In this document: positions 27,705 through 38,239 of the stretch, in pieces
Position numbering within the stretch: position 1 is the first letter of the stretch
Layout: every line of letters begins with the position of its first letter
Assembly (NCBI RefSeq): GCF_051106095.1
Contig: NC_135785.1
Span: 97,523,001-97,587,000, forward strand
Direction: 5' to 3'
Source of the DNA: Pogona vitticeps
Lineage: Eukaryota > Chordata > Lepidosauria > Squamata > Agamidae
Length of the DNA: 64,000 nucleotides
The notes under the pieces: generated by a model
Database searches by the model: none
Told to the model about the DNA's origin: nothing
What the model saw: only the letters and a program-made list of their open reading frames with translations
Position numbers and translations under genes: made by a program

Positions 27705-27964
27705 GGACAGATCCTGAAGCTGAGGCTCCAATACTTTGGCCATCTCATGAGAAGAGAAGACTCCCTGGAAAAGATGCTGATGTTGGGAAAGTGCGAAGGC
27801 AGGAGGAGAAGGGGATGACAAAGGATGAGATGGCTGGACAGTGTCATTGAAGCGACCAACATGAATTTGACCAAACTCTGGGAGGCAGTGGAAGACAGGA
27901 GGGCCTGGCGTGCTCTGGTCCATGAGGTCACGAAGAGTCGGACACGACTAAACGACGACGACAG
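27705..27964 (+). repeat. RTE/Bov-B LINE 3' end
   Basis: The sequence carries 'tttggccatctcatgagaag' and 'ggaagacaggagggcctggcgtgctctggtcc', then 'gaagagtcggacacgactaaacgacgacgac'. This is the typical C-terminal coding plus 3' tail region of squamate RTE-type LINEs, ending in an (ACG)n tail. A related - strand end is at 54440-54575. It is 5' truncated. Confidence 0.75.
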
Positions 27965-28199
27965 ACATACTATCTTGTTCAGGTTGTTAAATAAATTTAA
28001 AATGCTTACTTAGAGGGAACAAATGTCATACACTTCACATTGCTTAATCTTACGGAAGGTATGGAGACTAGCAACCCAATCCAATTCATGTTTACTCAGG
28101 AGTCCTGCTTGTTCACTAGAGGCTACTGCAGTCCTACACACATTAATTATGGCAGTCCCACCAAATTACATGAGATTAGACGTGCAGTGTATTAAACTG

Positions 28200-28318
28200 T
28201 TCAGCCATGGAAGCTCACGGGACGGGGGAAGGCACCAGTATAAGCACTTCTTAAATATATATCTTAAAATCCTTATTAGGATCACTGTAAGTCAGATGTG
28301 ACTTGATGGCACATTAAA
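28200..28318 (+). repeat. Sauria-type SINE, 3' half
   Basis: 'agccatggaagctcacggg...ccttattaggatcactgtaagtcagatgtgacttgatggcacatt' matches the body and the Bov-B-like tail of Sauria SINEs. The tRNA head is missing. Confidence 0.65.
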
Positions 28319-28449
28319 AAATAAAGTTACTAGGAGAGAGAAATAGTATATGTGTATAAATATATATGTATGTATACATATACTCTCTGTGTGTGCGCGC
28401 ACACATGCACATGTACAATTTAAGACTTAGTGCTATAAAATAATGGGCT

Positions 28450-30200
28450 GAATCTCTCACTTAGTGACTAAAACTGTAAACTCATTAAAACCATTTGGTT
28501 AAGTCATACATAATTTCTGAAGGCTCATATATGCCTCCACCCAATTTATTCTGCATATTGCAAGGCTCTTGTCATATTCATATTTCTGAAAAGCTACAAT
28601 CTCTACACACGTTTTCTTAAATGCCTTCTGTAATCCTATGTTGATTGAACTCTATTATAAAGCAATTGTCCCCCTTTTTACTACAGAAAGTCTACTGATG
28701 CTTCAATCAATGGTATTGTTTTCCAGACAGCAATTAACTTTGCTCTAAGATGCAAAACCTGAGATCAATAAAAGACAATCACAACCCTAATCTGTATTCC
28801 TAGACTTGTTTTCAGATAAAACTCCATGCAATCTATCTGCTATTTTAATCTCAAATTCTGATAAATATTGTATACCTTCATTAGAAAACATATGGATGAC
28901 TTCAGCCAGGTTACACTTTCCTAAGATTTCCAAGCTGTACTGTCAGCATGTTGTTGCTTTGGCAATGCTCCCTTTAGCGGCCTTCTCTCCTCTCCCTGTA
29001 CATCAGTGGACAAAGCAGCTTTGACTGAAAGGGCAGCTGAGCTAAGCCTGCTATTGAAGAACCTCAGCTGATGTTTCCAGAAATTGATGTCTTATTAAAA
29101 CTGATGGAAAATGAGATATGGTTATAAAGAGGAAAGCTTAGGAATTGCCATATGAATGCCACTTACAATATCCATCAAAAGAAGTTTGCTTATGAAATAT
29201 TTGAGGTTCCATTTCCTATCTCTGGGGGAAATACAAAAGCCTTAATTACTGCAAATCATTTGAAACATGTGGGTAGAGACCTCAGCAATAGCAGAACACT
29301 GCTACATTTGCCATAAACACAGCAAATGAACAATTCATGAAAGTAATTTTGTAAAGGTTCTCCGGGTACTTACATCAAACTTAAGAGGCTAATAAAAAAA
29401 GAAATAGCAATATAACCCAGAAAATATAATTCAAAAAAACCCCGCACAGTTGGCTATGAGCAGGAAGTGCCACAATGGCAATGAATTAAAGCAAATCTGT
29501 TTTCGCCTCTTTTAATAAGTGTTGTTCAAAGTAACTCTATAAATAGTATAAAAGAAAAAGTATATCATTTTTTAAAATCTGTTCATACGTAGGTGTAGAT
29601 CTTCTTTTAAAGAACAGCAAGGTCAACCCAGAATCTGCCTGGAATTGCAGTTTTTAAAATATTCTTACAATAACCTGAGCCAGAAACGAAGACTACTTTC
29701 ACCAATTGCCAAAAAATAAAATAAAGAGCCATCTGTTCTTGTATTGCATAACGATCCCTTCTCAAACACAAGGAATGACTCTCTGCAGTGAAAGCCACTA
29801 GAAAAGAAATCATTTGTTAAAAGAAATCACAACAGACCAGCAGGATTCCTCACTTTTAATATTTAAAAAGCATTCCCTCGTCACATCAGTATTTTTAAGG
29901 ATCATCTCTAATTTGCAAGCATCCCGTGATGTAACCTTCAGTCAAACCGTATACCAAACTACTGTGGGCTCCAGCCCATCGTATCTTCATCCTAGAGAGA
30001 ATCAGGATAACGTCCGGGTCTGATGTAAAAGACAACCTAAGGAATCATCAGGGGAACTACCAGAAAATCATTTGGACCTTTCACAGGGCAGGGCACGTAA
30101 TTAAAAAGCAACAGGAATGAGTTCTTATTGCCTTTATTCTTTTTCAGCTGTAAAAAAGCAGGGGTGGGGTGTGTGTGCAGGTTCACAACCCAAAGTTTAT
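28450..30200. other. Repeat-poor block, candidate conserved non-coding DNA and/or ADO 3' UTR
   Basis: No transposon was recognised over about 1.7 kb, which is unusual for this window. AATAAA signals for a - strand transcript (TTTATT on +) lie at 28545-28550, 30133-30138 and 30196-30201. Mammalian ADO has a 3' UTR of several kb as I recall, so part of this block may be transcribed with ADO. No coding potential was seen. Confidence 0.35.
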
Positions 30201-31216
30201 TTCTAAATGAATCCGAGTAGTGCTTTGGGTTGGGGGAACATTCAGGTGCCTGAAATCTTTTGGACAGTATTTTCCTCACACCAGCTGGTAGGAATAAATG
30301 CTTTAGCACCTGCATGTTTTTCGCCCATAGAATTCTCAGTTACACCTGTAGTCTCCCAATCACGTGGCTTCCCCTGAAGGGGGGGAAAAGTGGGGGTACA
30401 TTCTGTGTCTTGAGCAGATGACGCAGTTTCTCTTCTAAATCTCTGCAGCTGAGACAGGCCCACAGTAAAGCAACTCCATCCCATACTACTGATCTGAAAA
30501 GGGAGTCCCACAATATTCCCTCCCCTTTCCCCCACCCGCCATACACAAAGGGTTCTCAGTTTGTATGCCAACCTGCCTGCTACTGTGCTTCCAGGTATTG
30601 GGATGGGGTGGAGAACCAAAAAGCCCACCCTACAAAAACTATCAGCATGGGTACCATTTGAGAGGTGGGAGTCTGTGGACTTGAATGTCTTCTTCTAACT
30701 CTTCATGAAGTATCAATGCCACCTCTGTAGACTTGCCCATCTTGACAGCTAGCCAATGGATTTCTCTTCCTGAAGCCAGCAAGATGAGGCTGACCTTCAA
30801 GCCAGAGCAGCAGCTGCACATGCAGGCCTAACTCCAGGCACGTCGAGATGCCCTCGTGAAACACAAGCACTGTGTTGTTCAGGAGCTGGGTGGGTGAAAA
30901 ATATATTTTGCTGCTATTATTGTTGTTATTACTGAGAAAGCACGTGGCCTGGGAGAGGGCAGGATTACTCTGGCTTGTGAGATCCTCCGTGTAGCAGCAG
31001 CAGTAGCACCTCTTAATCCAAGAGAGCGGAGAGGCCTGAGAGAGGCTCTGCCCTTCCAACCCCAAAGATCGGCATCCGGAGACGGTGGCTTTCCTGGCAT
31101 CTTCCAGTGGGTCCCCAACCCCATCCACCAAGGTGGTGTAGGCAGATCAGGCCCCGGGGAGGGGGGGTTCACTCTTCCCGGGGGGGGGGCTGGCGGTGAA
31201 GCTGAGAGGCTCCCTT
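30201..31216 (-). other. Probable ADO 3' UTR, proximal part
   Basis: Immediately downstream of the ADO stop codon on the - strand. It is repeat-poor and moderately GC-rich close to the gene, with no other gene signal. Its end is not determined. Confidence 0.45.
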
Positions 31217-32086
31217 TCAAGGGGACACTTGGGGTCCTGGGTAAGGCTCGCCCCCACACCAGAAGTCTGCCGCCTGGGGGGTCTCCAGCAGCCACACCTC
31301 CTTGGGCAGCCCCAGCTGGTCGGCGGGGCCCGGCGGGGGCAGGCTCTGTCCGTCGAGCAGGCGGTAATAGTGGCAGTCCCGCCCGTGCTCGGGGTCGTAG
31401 GGGGGCGCGAGGATGTCGAGGAAAGCGGCGGGCCCGCCCACGGCGTCGATCTGGTGCAAGTTGTCGGCGTGCGGGGACAGCAGGCAAGGCGACGAGGCCG
31501 GCGTGTAGAGCTGGTGCGAGCGGAGCAGGGCGCGCTGCCGCCGGCGGGACGACGACGAGGCGGGGCGGGAGGGCGAGGCGGCCGCGGCGGCCGTCGACGA
31601 CTCGCAGGCGCTCCTCCTGCCGCCGCCGCTGCCGCCGCCCCCGTTGTTGCCCGGCCCGGGGCTGTCTGCCGGCGCGCCCAGGGGGTCGAAGCAGGCGATG
31701 CGCAGCGTGCCGTAGAGCACCTTGAGCAGCCCGTTCATGCCCGGGTGGTCGTGGAGCGGGATGCAGGCGCCGGCGCGCAGCACGAAGACGCCCATGCTGA
31801 AGCTCTCCGTCTCGCAGATGTGCATGTAGCTCACGGGCGGCTGCACCGGTCCCGGCACCGCCGACGGACCCCGCGGGACCAGGCGCAGGTCCTCGGCCCG
31901 CACCTCGTTCAGCAGCTGCTGCAGGCGCTGCAGGTTCTCCACGAAGCGCGGCCCGCCGTTGCCTCCGGCTCCGCTGCCGCCGCCGCCTCCGGCGCTGCTG
32001 TTGTTATTCGCACCCGGAGGGCGGAACGTGACGCGGGCCTGCCGGGCCACCCGTTGAATCAGGGAGGCCATGTTGTCCCGGGGCAT
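31217..32086 (-). CDS. ADO: 2-aminoethanethiol (cysteamine) dioxygenase, single exon
   Basis: Iron thiol dioxygenase of the cupin fold. It oxidises cysteamine and the N-terminal cysteine of targets such as RGS4/5, acting as an oxygen sensor. The intact 289-aa ORF has no introns, as in mammalian ADO (270 aa from memory). The start is MPRDNMASLIQR, the conserved vertebrate N terminus; an in-frame ATG 39 codons upstream (32203) would add only low-complexity Arg/Gly sequence. The metal ligands are His112 and His114 in IPLHDHPGM and His211 in DNLHQIDAV. The Cys238/Tyr240 pair in GRDCHYY matches the human Cys-Tyr crosslink pair. The C terminus is EVWLLETPQAADFWCGGEPYPGP. Two low-complexity inserts (Gly/Asn about 24-46; Gly/Ser/Ala about 134-185) explain the extra length. 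The gene converges on EGR2. Confidence 0.96.
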   Translation of the reverse strand: MPRDNMASLIQRVARQARVTFRPPGANNNSSAGGGGGSGAGGNGGPRFVENLQRLQQLLNEVRAEDLRLVPRGPSAVPGPVQPPVSYMHICETESFSMGVFVLRAGACIPLHDHPGMNGLLKVLYGTLRIACFDPLGAPADSPGPGNNGGGGSGGGRRSACESSTAAAAASPSRPASSSSRRRQRALLRSHQLYTPASSPCLLSPHADNLHQIDAVGGPAAFLDILAPPYDPEHGRDCHYYRLLDGQSLPPPGPADQLGLPKEVWLLETPQAADFWCGGEPYPGPQVSP

Positions 32087-32199
32087 CGTGCCGCCGCCGC
32101 CGCCGCCTCCCAGCCGAAGAGGATGCGGGCTTCTGCGCAGGCGCCGCCTGGCCGCCTGCCCTCCCCTCTTCCGCCCCTCTCCCCTCCCGCATATCCGTT

Positions 32200-32218
32200 G
32201 CATTGTGGGGCTTGTAGT
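32200..32218 (-). promoter_or_regulatory. ZNF143/THAP11-type promoter motif of ADO
   Basis: On the - strand the sequence reads ACTACAAGCCCCACAATGC, fitting the ZNF143 (Staf) pattern ACTACAANNCCCANNATGC. It lies 114-132 bp upstream of the ADO ATG in ADO orientation, a normal position for this CpG-island promoter element. Confidence 0.7.
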
Positions 32219-32392
32219 GCCCTTTCCACTCTTCCAGCGCGCTCTGTTGGCCTTGTGTGTTCTCGGTTACACCACCGCCGGCAGCGCAAAGACGCCGTGA
32301 ACAGCATGACTGAAGCTGTCAAGTCGCAGCTGCTTGGAGAGGGAGAATTTTCGCGGTTCTGCAGGTAGGACCGCCCACTTTCCGGCTAGAAA

Positions 32393-32411
32393 ACTACAAG
32401 TCCCATGAGGC
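32393..32411 (+). promoter_or_regulatory. Second ZNF143-type motif, opposite orientation
   Basis: ACTACAAGTCCCATGAGGC on the + strand matches the ACTACAANNCCCA core and is weaker in the last four bases. It lies about 190 bp beyond the first motif and points the other way, which is common in bidirectional promoters. Confidence 0.55.
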
Positions 32412-32639
32412 TGGAGGTTCTCTCGCGGTCCAAGAGTATTTGCGTGCAGAGGTGATTGGTCTCTCGGTCTTCTGCCTCTCGAAGGCGAACGACAGACGCA
32501 GCTTTGCACGGAGGGGATGCCGGACAGTTTTGCAAGACAAATACTTCCCAGTGGAAAACATGATGATGAAGAAGCCCTTCTCGTTAAACTCTCGTCAAAA
32601 TCTTCTATTGCACAATATTACATGTAATTAATAATGACA

Positions 32640-33006
32640 GTTACGTGCTGTTCATTATGACCTCTGGCAACCGTCCCAGAGTTTTCTAGGGATAAAATAC
32701 ACAGACACGGTTGACCAGTTCCTTCTGGCGGCGCTTTGAAAACTTTGCAATTTTCCCAAGGCCACCTACCTGGGTGGCGGAGCCCCGATGAGCCCGCAGG
32801 ATCCTGCTGCCATCCGCTCTTCCTTTGCTAGGAAAACTCCACCAGAGCCTTCATTTCACAGCCAGACACTCCACCTCCTTGAGCTAATCTGGTGATTGTT
32901 ACAGCATGATAGAGTTAGGCATTCTAATGCAATGGGGAATCTCATACACATTGCTTATGCACTAGAACTTTATTACAGTATTTTATCTCCTGCAGTCACA
33001 TTTTGC
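32640..33006. other. Short gene-free stretch
   Basis: Upstream flank of the ADO island. No repeat or coding signal was recognised, apart from a weak tRNA-SINE-like trace around 32640-32720 ('attatgacctctggcaacc'). Confidence 0.4.
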
Positions 33007-33218
33007 TGTCTGGATAGCTCAGTGGTTTACACATCTGGCTGTGGAACTGAAGCCTGGGAGTTTTAATTCCTCCAGAAGAACCAGCTTGTTTGGACAAGCT
33101 ACACAGTCCAGAGTGCCCTCAGAAGAAGGAAATGGTAAACAATTTATCACTATTCTCTACCTGGAAAACCCCAAAAAGGGTTAGCATAAATCCAAATTGA
33201 CTTGACAGCATGAACAAT
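33007..33218 (+). repeat. Sauria SINE, near full length
   Basis: The tRNA-like head 'gtctggatagctcagtggtt' (box A) is followed by 'gggagttttaattcc' (decayed box B). The body contains 'agaagaaggaaatggtaaac' and 'ctacctggaaaacccc'. The RTE-like tail is 'agcataaatccaaattgacttgacagca'. This is the clearest squamate marker in the window. Confidence 0.85.
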
Positions 33219-34906
33219 TACTCACATTTTGTTGTAGAATCCATACCGAACAAGAACGACAAGCTCTTGACATTCTATACTATTGCCACCTGAAAAATTG
33301 TAACTAGTATCCCTAAGTTTTCATTTTAATTGGACAAAATATGATTCATCCCAGCATATCCCCAGTTCCCTTGACACTAGGTGTGAGGAAATTGATTCAC
33401 CAGATATTTTGACCTACATGTGCCCTGACACATCCAAGGGGTGGTGGAAGTTGTATTCTGAAAAATCTGGAGGCCAAAGTACCTCAGCTGTGAACTACTA
33501 CACCCATGCTAGCTGTTAATTTCTTCACCTACTTCCTTTCTCAGTTATATCAGATTCCTGAAGAGTCCATCTTTTCAAGCCCAGCTCACACTACTATTGC
33601 AAACATTTTTTTAATTGGTGTTTCTGAATGCTGGGAGTATCAGTTTAATCTGTATTCCTGTATTTTTTTAAAAAAACCACTATTGATTCTATTTATGGAT
33701 TAATGCAGTAAAAGACATGAATTTTCTCCAGTGCTCCCTCGCTTCCTTTTTCTGTAGTTATACATTGCAGGTGGGAAAAACATGACCATGAAATTAGCAT
33801 CTCTGATACAAAGATTGAGAATAAATGAAGATGTCTCCTTTCCTAGAAACCCATGAAAATTCAGCATTTTTTTTCCTGTAAAAGACCGAACCCCCCCCCA
33901 ACTCCTACTTTTTATTCCACGAAAAGCCCAAGTACAAATTACACTGGAAGCACAACTGGATTTAAGATGGGTGTTTAGGTGTTTTCTTTCCTTTTTAAAA
34001 AACATACACCTTGCAGCAGGAGAGAGAGGGGGGAGTAGATCAGCATTAGGACACTCCAGCTGGGGATTGGGGTGGGAGGGAGGGAAGATTGTCCATTTGG
34101 AAGGCTCTTGTGACCGCCACTTGCCACATAAGTAGAAATGTGGTCTTTACCCACAGCAGCTTCCTCCTTGCAACAAATAACAAGCGTAGGAAGGATTTCG
34201 TCAGGAGCATGGTGTGGAGGGAAGGGGTTAACTCCACCCTCCCCATGCATCATTGCCCTTCTGATACTAGTCTGGGAGCACCATGTCTACTATTTAGGAA
34301 CAGAAGCCAATAGGATAAATATGATCATTTATTTACTGTGAGATTAATGTTTGTTGACCACACAAACTGACTGTGTGTTTTCCTTGTTTGAAATACTTTT
34401 ATGTACCCTTTTCCTGCCCCTCCTGGGCAAATACCAGAAGTGGATCAAAATAAGAATTGCTCATAAAATCATGTTGTGAAACAATTTCAACAGCAGAGGC
34501 CATATGAATGCATTGCTTAGGAAATCTCAAATGTGTTGCCCGAGTGGAGCTTCTACATGCACAAAATCCATTTTGTAACAAAGAGACTAGTTAAGTTACA
34601 CTAACAGTGAAAACTCACTCTGGCTTTGTTATTTCCAAGCCTATCCCACTACAGTTACCATGCTGGACTCTATGTTGGGCCTTCAGCCACATGATGGAAG
34701 GTATAAACATAAAGGATAATATTCTGGTCCCTCGCTGGACTCTCCCTGATGACACAGAGGGAGCATGAGGCATTGCTATGGCAATGCTGTCAGATTAATC
34801 AAACATGACCCTGAGGGCATTTCTTCAGAAAGGAAATTTAGTCTGAAGAATTAATGAGAGAGCAAGAGAAACTGGCCAAACATTTGCATTTTATCTAGCT
34901 CTGCAA
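33219..34906. other. Gene-free stretch
   Basis: No gene. A degenerate DNA-element trace lies at about 33420-33490 ('gtggaagttgtattctg'). A C run is at about 33891-33899, and the rest looks unique. Confidence 0.45.
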
Positions 34907-35033
34907 CAGTGGTCCCCAAACCTGGGGTCTCAGATGTTTTTTGAGGATGATTTCCAGAATTAGCATAGTCAATGGTCATGGTTTCTGGGAGTCATAGTGT
35001 GACAATATCTGGGAACAAGTTTAGGAACCATTG
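34907..35033. mobile_element. hAT-like MITE
   Basis: Starts CAGTGGTCCCCAAAC and ends with 'gtttaggaaccattg', which reverses to CAATGGTTCCTAAAC, so the ends are imperfect inverted termini of hAT type. The copy is short and internally diverged; no clean 8-bp duplication was seen. Confidence 0.55.
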
Positions 35034-35566
35034 TTCAGAGTGACAATTAAAGAAGAAGCATTGCTGATAATTAAATAAACCGTCACGCTTAGTAATTGCA
35101 AAGACAATTGGGTTTGAAATAACGAAGTAGCACACTCCCTTGCTTCATTCTGGTGCAGGATTTGGTTCATTATCATTGTCTTCAGCTTCTTTGCCCTCAA
35201 ATCAACCTATGTTTTCTTTCTTTTGTTGGGTTGTGTCATTTAGACGTGAGCTAGGGGTCCTTGGTTGTTGCCCAGGGGTTTGCTTTGCTTCTCACACACA
35301 AGACCAGGAGGTTTACATCTGGTTTGGCTGGGGTTGCAGGGGGCCCCCTTGAACATAGAAATGGAGAAACACATCCCTCTGCTACCACCTTCCCCCATTC
35401 CAGCAACAGGAAGGGAGAGATTATCTCCTGGCACACTGAAAGCTAGAATTTGCTGAGGAGACATGAGGAGGTGAAGACTGTTGTGCATGTGTTCACACAC
35501 ACCAGCAATTTGACAGCTTCCTCCCCACTCCGTGTTTTTGCCGCTGAGATTGCTGTTTCATTGCTG
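35034..35566. other. Gene-free stretch
   Basis: Unique-looking sequence between two DNA elements; the small ORFs are not convincing. Confidence 0.4.
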
Positions 35567-35829
35567 CAGCGATGGGGACTTGAGTCATGAGACTCACGGT
35601 CAAGTCAGTGACTTTAAGTCAGACTGGAAATGACCTGGACTCGACTCACAACTTGGAACCCACCCACCCCTCCCCTTTTTTCCGGGGAATAAAGCTTGTT
35701 TTTAATAGAGACTCTGACTTGGAGCTTGGAACTCAAGATTTGGCACCAAAGATGCAGATGCAGACTTGGGACCAAGACTCAGATTTAGGTTCCGGACCCA
35801 AAGACTTGACAACATCCCCACATTTTTGT
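35567..35829. repeat. Quasi-repetitive GACTYG-rich element
   Basis: The hexamers gacttg, gactca, gactcg and gacttg recur every 8-15 bases in both directions ('ggggacttgagtcatgagact' ... 'ccaaagacttgacaacatcccc'). The ends are loosely complementary (AGCGATGGGGACTTG versus reversed GGGGATGTTGTCAAGTC), suggesting a DNA element. No family name is certain. Confidence 0.45.
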
Positions 35830-35833
35830 TAAG

Positions 35834-36296
35834 GAGCCAGTGTGGTGTAGCACAGCGGTCCCCAACCTTTTTAGCCCCACTGACTGGCTGGGAAAGGCAG
35901 GGCACCCCCCTGCGCTTGTGCGCATGTGCGAAGCAGCGTGCGTGCTCTTGTGCAGGTGCTCACTCGTGCACATGTGCAAAGGGCGGCGCAGCACTCATGC
36001 AGGTGCGGGCGTGCTTGCGCGCAGGCACAGATGGGCTGTGCAGGGGGGGAGTGCATGTGGGAGTGGGGGGAGGTCTCTCTCTGCGGCCTGGAGCAGCGGG
36101 GGGGGCACAGACCGGGGGTTGGGGATCTCTGGTGTAGCAGGCAGAGTGACTGACTGAGACCCAGGTTCGAATCCTTGCCCAACCATTGGAACTTACTGAA
36201 CGGTGGCAATGGTAAATCGCACCTAGAACTTCCCATATATCTTGAAAATCCTATTAAGGTTCTCGTAATTCAAAAGCAGCTTAACAGCAGATCGCA
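35834..36296 (+). repeat. tRNA-derived SINE interrupted by a hAT-like element
   Basis: The host SINE head 'gagccagtgtggtgtagca' resumes after the insertion as 'ggcagagtgactgactgagacccaggttcgaatcc', with a perfect box-B-like GGTTCGAATCC. It ends with the RTE-like tail 'ctcgtaattcaaaagcagcttaacagca'. Confidence 0.8.
35853..36131. mobile_element. Non-autonomous hAT element with 8-bp target duplication
   Basis: The 279-bp insertion is flanked by the exact 8-bp duplication GTGTAGCA (35845-35852 and 36132-36139). The terminal inverted repeats are CAGCGGTCCCCAACC at the left and CAGAGATCCCCAACC (reversed right end), matching at 13 of 15 positions. The centre is a GC-rich array of degenerate 'gcaggtgc/gtgcgc' units and has no transposase. 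Confidence 0.9.
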
Positions 36297-36299
36297 ACA

Positions 36300-38239
36300 A
36301 CTGTAGTGGCAGAGGAGAATTTATCAACTTGGTGGCAGGATCACAGTGGGGAGAGGCTTCTGCCTTTTCTACGCTCCTGCCATCTTACTTGAGCTTGCTC
36401 TCCCCATGCTCCTAAGAGCAATGCCAGAACAGCATCCTCCAATCTGCTAAGCACTGCACAGAAATGGCTCAGGACTACAGCAGGGGTCCAGGGGTTTTAC
36501 ACCCTCTCTTTGACAATGGATTTTCAAAATGTGGAACAAAATAGCAAGTTCTCAAAAGGCGGCACAATTTTACCCTCCTCCAGTACTGACCAAGCAGTGC
36601 TAGACAGTCTATATAGCACATCTGTGTAGTTCTACAAGTAATAGCATGCTCATATATCCCATGCACACATCGAAACTGAATGGATTTTTTTTCTGTATCA
36701 GAGGCCTGGTCAGGAACTGATTTTACTGGAAGTTAAGTTTGAGGAGGTGATGATGGAAAGCCGTGTATCAGGGTTCTGCCAGCAGGAAACAACTGTATAT
36801 TTAGTGGCTACTCTCTGTAGGTGCACAAGTGCACCTGCCTCTTGAATTGGTAGTTCAGTGGGCTAAATTTGGCTCAGCAACCACTAGTTACTGACCCTTC
36901 TTCAGTTGGAAAGGATGTATAACCTGCTAAGTGCCTTTTCAGTTATGGCATTTCTCTTCTGGTTCTCCATTATCAGAGTCTTATCTCATACTGTCTTTAT
37001 TTTCAGCAAAACCGAAAACCTCCTTAACCAGGCAATTTTATTTTCTAGTCTGGTTTCATGTTGCTTTGTGTTAGTTACTGTTTGTTGGATTTTTATGCTT
37101 TTGCTCTCAGGATTTTATTATTCTGTTCTGAGACCCATGGTGGAAGTGTAGCTAGTAAGTGCTTTACATAAGCACATTTTGGAGAGGAAGGCAAGAGGTG
37201 GATTTCCTTGTTACTGCTGGATCAACTCTGAGTCAAACTTCATGGACACCCAGCTTCCATTAAGGGGCAGATAGCACGTTTGTCCTCCAGCAACGGGAGG
37301 ACAATTTGCAGGCATACTTGCTTTTATTCAAAATGGTTCCTCATTATTCTCCAAAGTGGTAAAAACAAGGTATTGTTGACAGCCACAGAGATTGGGGACG
37401 TAGGTTGCAGGTAATTTTGTACACTAAATCATCTTCAATTTAGCATTGATAGTGTAATCACCGAGAAACTGTAAGCATTTATTTGCATGTTAAAATTGAG
37501 GATTTGGCATGATATGTTTGAATTTATACAGAAAGTTTTGTGATTTTCACTTACTGGTGCATATTCTGTTTCCTTAGGGCAGCCTAGGCTAGACTATAAA
37601 TCAAATCAGATCAGTAAGAGCAAAGCCATGGATTTGCATCAGCTACAGCAGAGAGGGAAAGTATGTTGATCTCCCTCTGTTGGCGGATTACATCTTCCTT
37701 CATCCATCCCACTGACTGTGGTTTCTGTGGTTGATTGGAGGCGTAGCTCTCTTAACAGCTACAAGCCAGCACAGTCCACACTCTTGACTTAGCATTTAAA
37801 GCACAAGATGCTAACTTGCAAAGGACACAGGATTGAGCTTTATAATAGGGTGGGGAGGGATGAATGCTTGTTTTTGTGCTCAGATATTTTTATCAGCTAT
37901 TTCATATCTCCCAGCTTTTTTCTTTATGGCCAAAGACAGAGAGAGGAAGTTAGAACAAATGTTTCATTGGCGTGCTTAGAAAACATGCTGCTGGTTACAA
38001 CTTTCATGCTACTCTTGAGTTGAAGTGGTAGATTAAACAAAAATACACTCTTTATAAATGTAAAAAAGGGTGTGTAAAAGGATTATACTTGCATTTCTAG
38101 CAATATCAGGATCTTACTGATCACTTGGTGCTTTGGATAAGATTAAGTGTCAACTCTGACATCCTTTTATCCCTTCTGTATAGGTCTTCAGTAGTTCAAC
38201 TTTTTCTTTATTTTCTCCTGGTCAGATAGTGTGTTTCCC
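36300..38239. other. Gene-free stretch
   Basis: AT-rich, unique-looking intergenic DNA. No gene or clear repeat was recognised; ORFs under 85 codons lack any family signature. Confidence 0.45.

Larger units (their letters stand above)
31190..32420. other. CpG island over ADO and its promoter
   Basis: A GC-rich, CpG-dense block limited to the ADO coding exon and about 330 bp upstream. It explains the long antisense ORF that shadows ADO on the + strand. Confidence 0.85.

Noticed and set aside
32087-32203. N-terminal extension of ADO from the ATG at 32203
   Set aside because: It would add 39 low-complexity residues before the conserved MPRDNM start and overlaps the ZNF143-type promoter motif.
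31196-32368. 390-codon ORF on the + strand across ADO
   Set aside because: It is the antisense shadow of ADO, has low-complexity composition and no family motif. Only its last 19 codons before a possible donor are kept, as a weak finding.
33007-33080. tRNA gene at the 'ggatagctcagtggtt' sequence (also at 45990, 61383 and 63828)
   Set aside because: These are tRNA-like heads of SINEs, followed by SINE bodies and LINE-type tails. The cloverleaf is not maintained.
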